A stretch of DNA of 10,027 nucleotides from Phoronis pallida. Its lineage: Eukaryota; Phoronida; Phoronidae. The stretch lies in assembly GCA_028565715.1 (NCBI GenBank), contig JAOXYC010256230.1:1-10027 (forward strand), read 5' to 3'. A program made the position numbers and the translations under genes. A model generated the notes under the pieces. That model was not told the origin of the DNA. It saw only the letters and a list, made by a program, of their open reading frames with translations, and did not search any database. Each line of letters opens with the position of its first letter. The stretch's first letter is position 1. Positions 1 to 10,027 of this stretch are shown in pieces.

Positions 1-9884
<9,884 letters not shown>

Positions 9885-9994
9885 CTTGAACAAATTCAGA
9901 AAAATATGAAATTTGTTGCAAAGCCAGTATAAGACTACTGAGACTACGTATATTGACCGGTCATTTCGTTTCGGAATTGGTCAAAGTTTCCGAA

Positions 9995-10021
9995 AAGGGC
10001 GCGGAATAATTCCGCGCCCTT
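9995..10021. repeat. GC-rich 27 bp palindrome in an AT-rich intron
   Basis: aagggcgcggaat (9995-10007) and attccgcgccctt (10009-10021) are perfect reverse complements separated by a single a. Just upstream are a palindromic tgaccggtca (9953-9962) and the pair tttcggaa/ttccgaaa (9969-9976, 9988-9995). The cluster may be the end of an inverted-repeat element that continues past the window. Confidence 0.8.
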
Positions 10022-10027
10022 AAATTT

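Overview
This is a eukaryotic, intron-rich, AT-rich genomic window, almost certainly from an invertebrate animal. It holds one recognisable gene, on the minus strand: the 3' two-thirds of the cohesin ATPase subunit SMC3. I traced sixteen exons from 9884 down to 654. All have GT/AG borders, the splice phases join without conflict, and there is no in-frame stop. Together they give 2158 nt, about 719 codons, which correspond roughly to residues 440-1160 of a typical SMC3 of about 1217 residues (my recollection of the vertebrate protein). The first exons (Walker A head, start of the coiled coil) lie beyond position 10027. The last exon (about 60 residues, H-loop and C-terminus) lies beyond position 1.

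Gene layout in transcript order: 9884-9414, end of the N-terminal coiled-coil arm; 9067-6898, the hinge and the start of the returning coiled coil; 6487-1985, the C-terminal coiled coil; 1446-1372, a Ser/acidic linker running into the FTGVGIK strand of the head; 831-654, the ABC signature LSGGQ, Walker B and D-loop. SMC3 pairs with SMC1 through the hinge, and its head domain joins the SMC1 head and kleisin to form the cohesin ring.

The introns (214 to 709 bp, plus one of 1407 bp) hold the unusual material. They contain: (a) a ~1.02 kb foldback-type element at 3011-4031, with long inverted arms, three internal copies of a ~180 bp module in alternating orientation, a candidate ATTATT target duplication and a 12-bp minisatellite, ending 11 nt inside the splice donor of the neighbouring exon; (b) a 156 bp MITE-like inverted repeat at 2834-2989; (c) a diverged inverted repeat at 5835-5976; (d) a ~283 bp hairpin element at 8354-8636; (e) a GC-rich 27 bp near-perfect palindrome at 9995-10021; (f) a 4 x 64 bp tandem repeat at 7923-8178 that copies the 3' end of a hinge exon together with its splice donor.

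I see no second gene, RNA gene, CRISPR array or prokaryotic-type system. The species cannot be fixed from this window. The gene structure and MITE-rich introns would fit a marine invertebrate such as a mollusc or another lophotrochozoan or deuterostome, but that is a guess.
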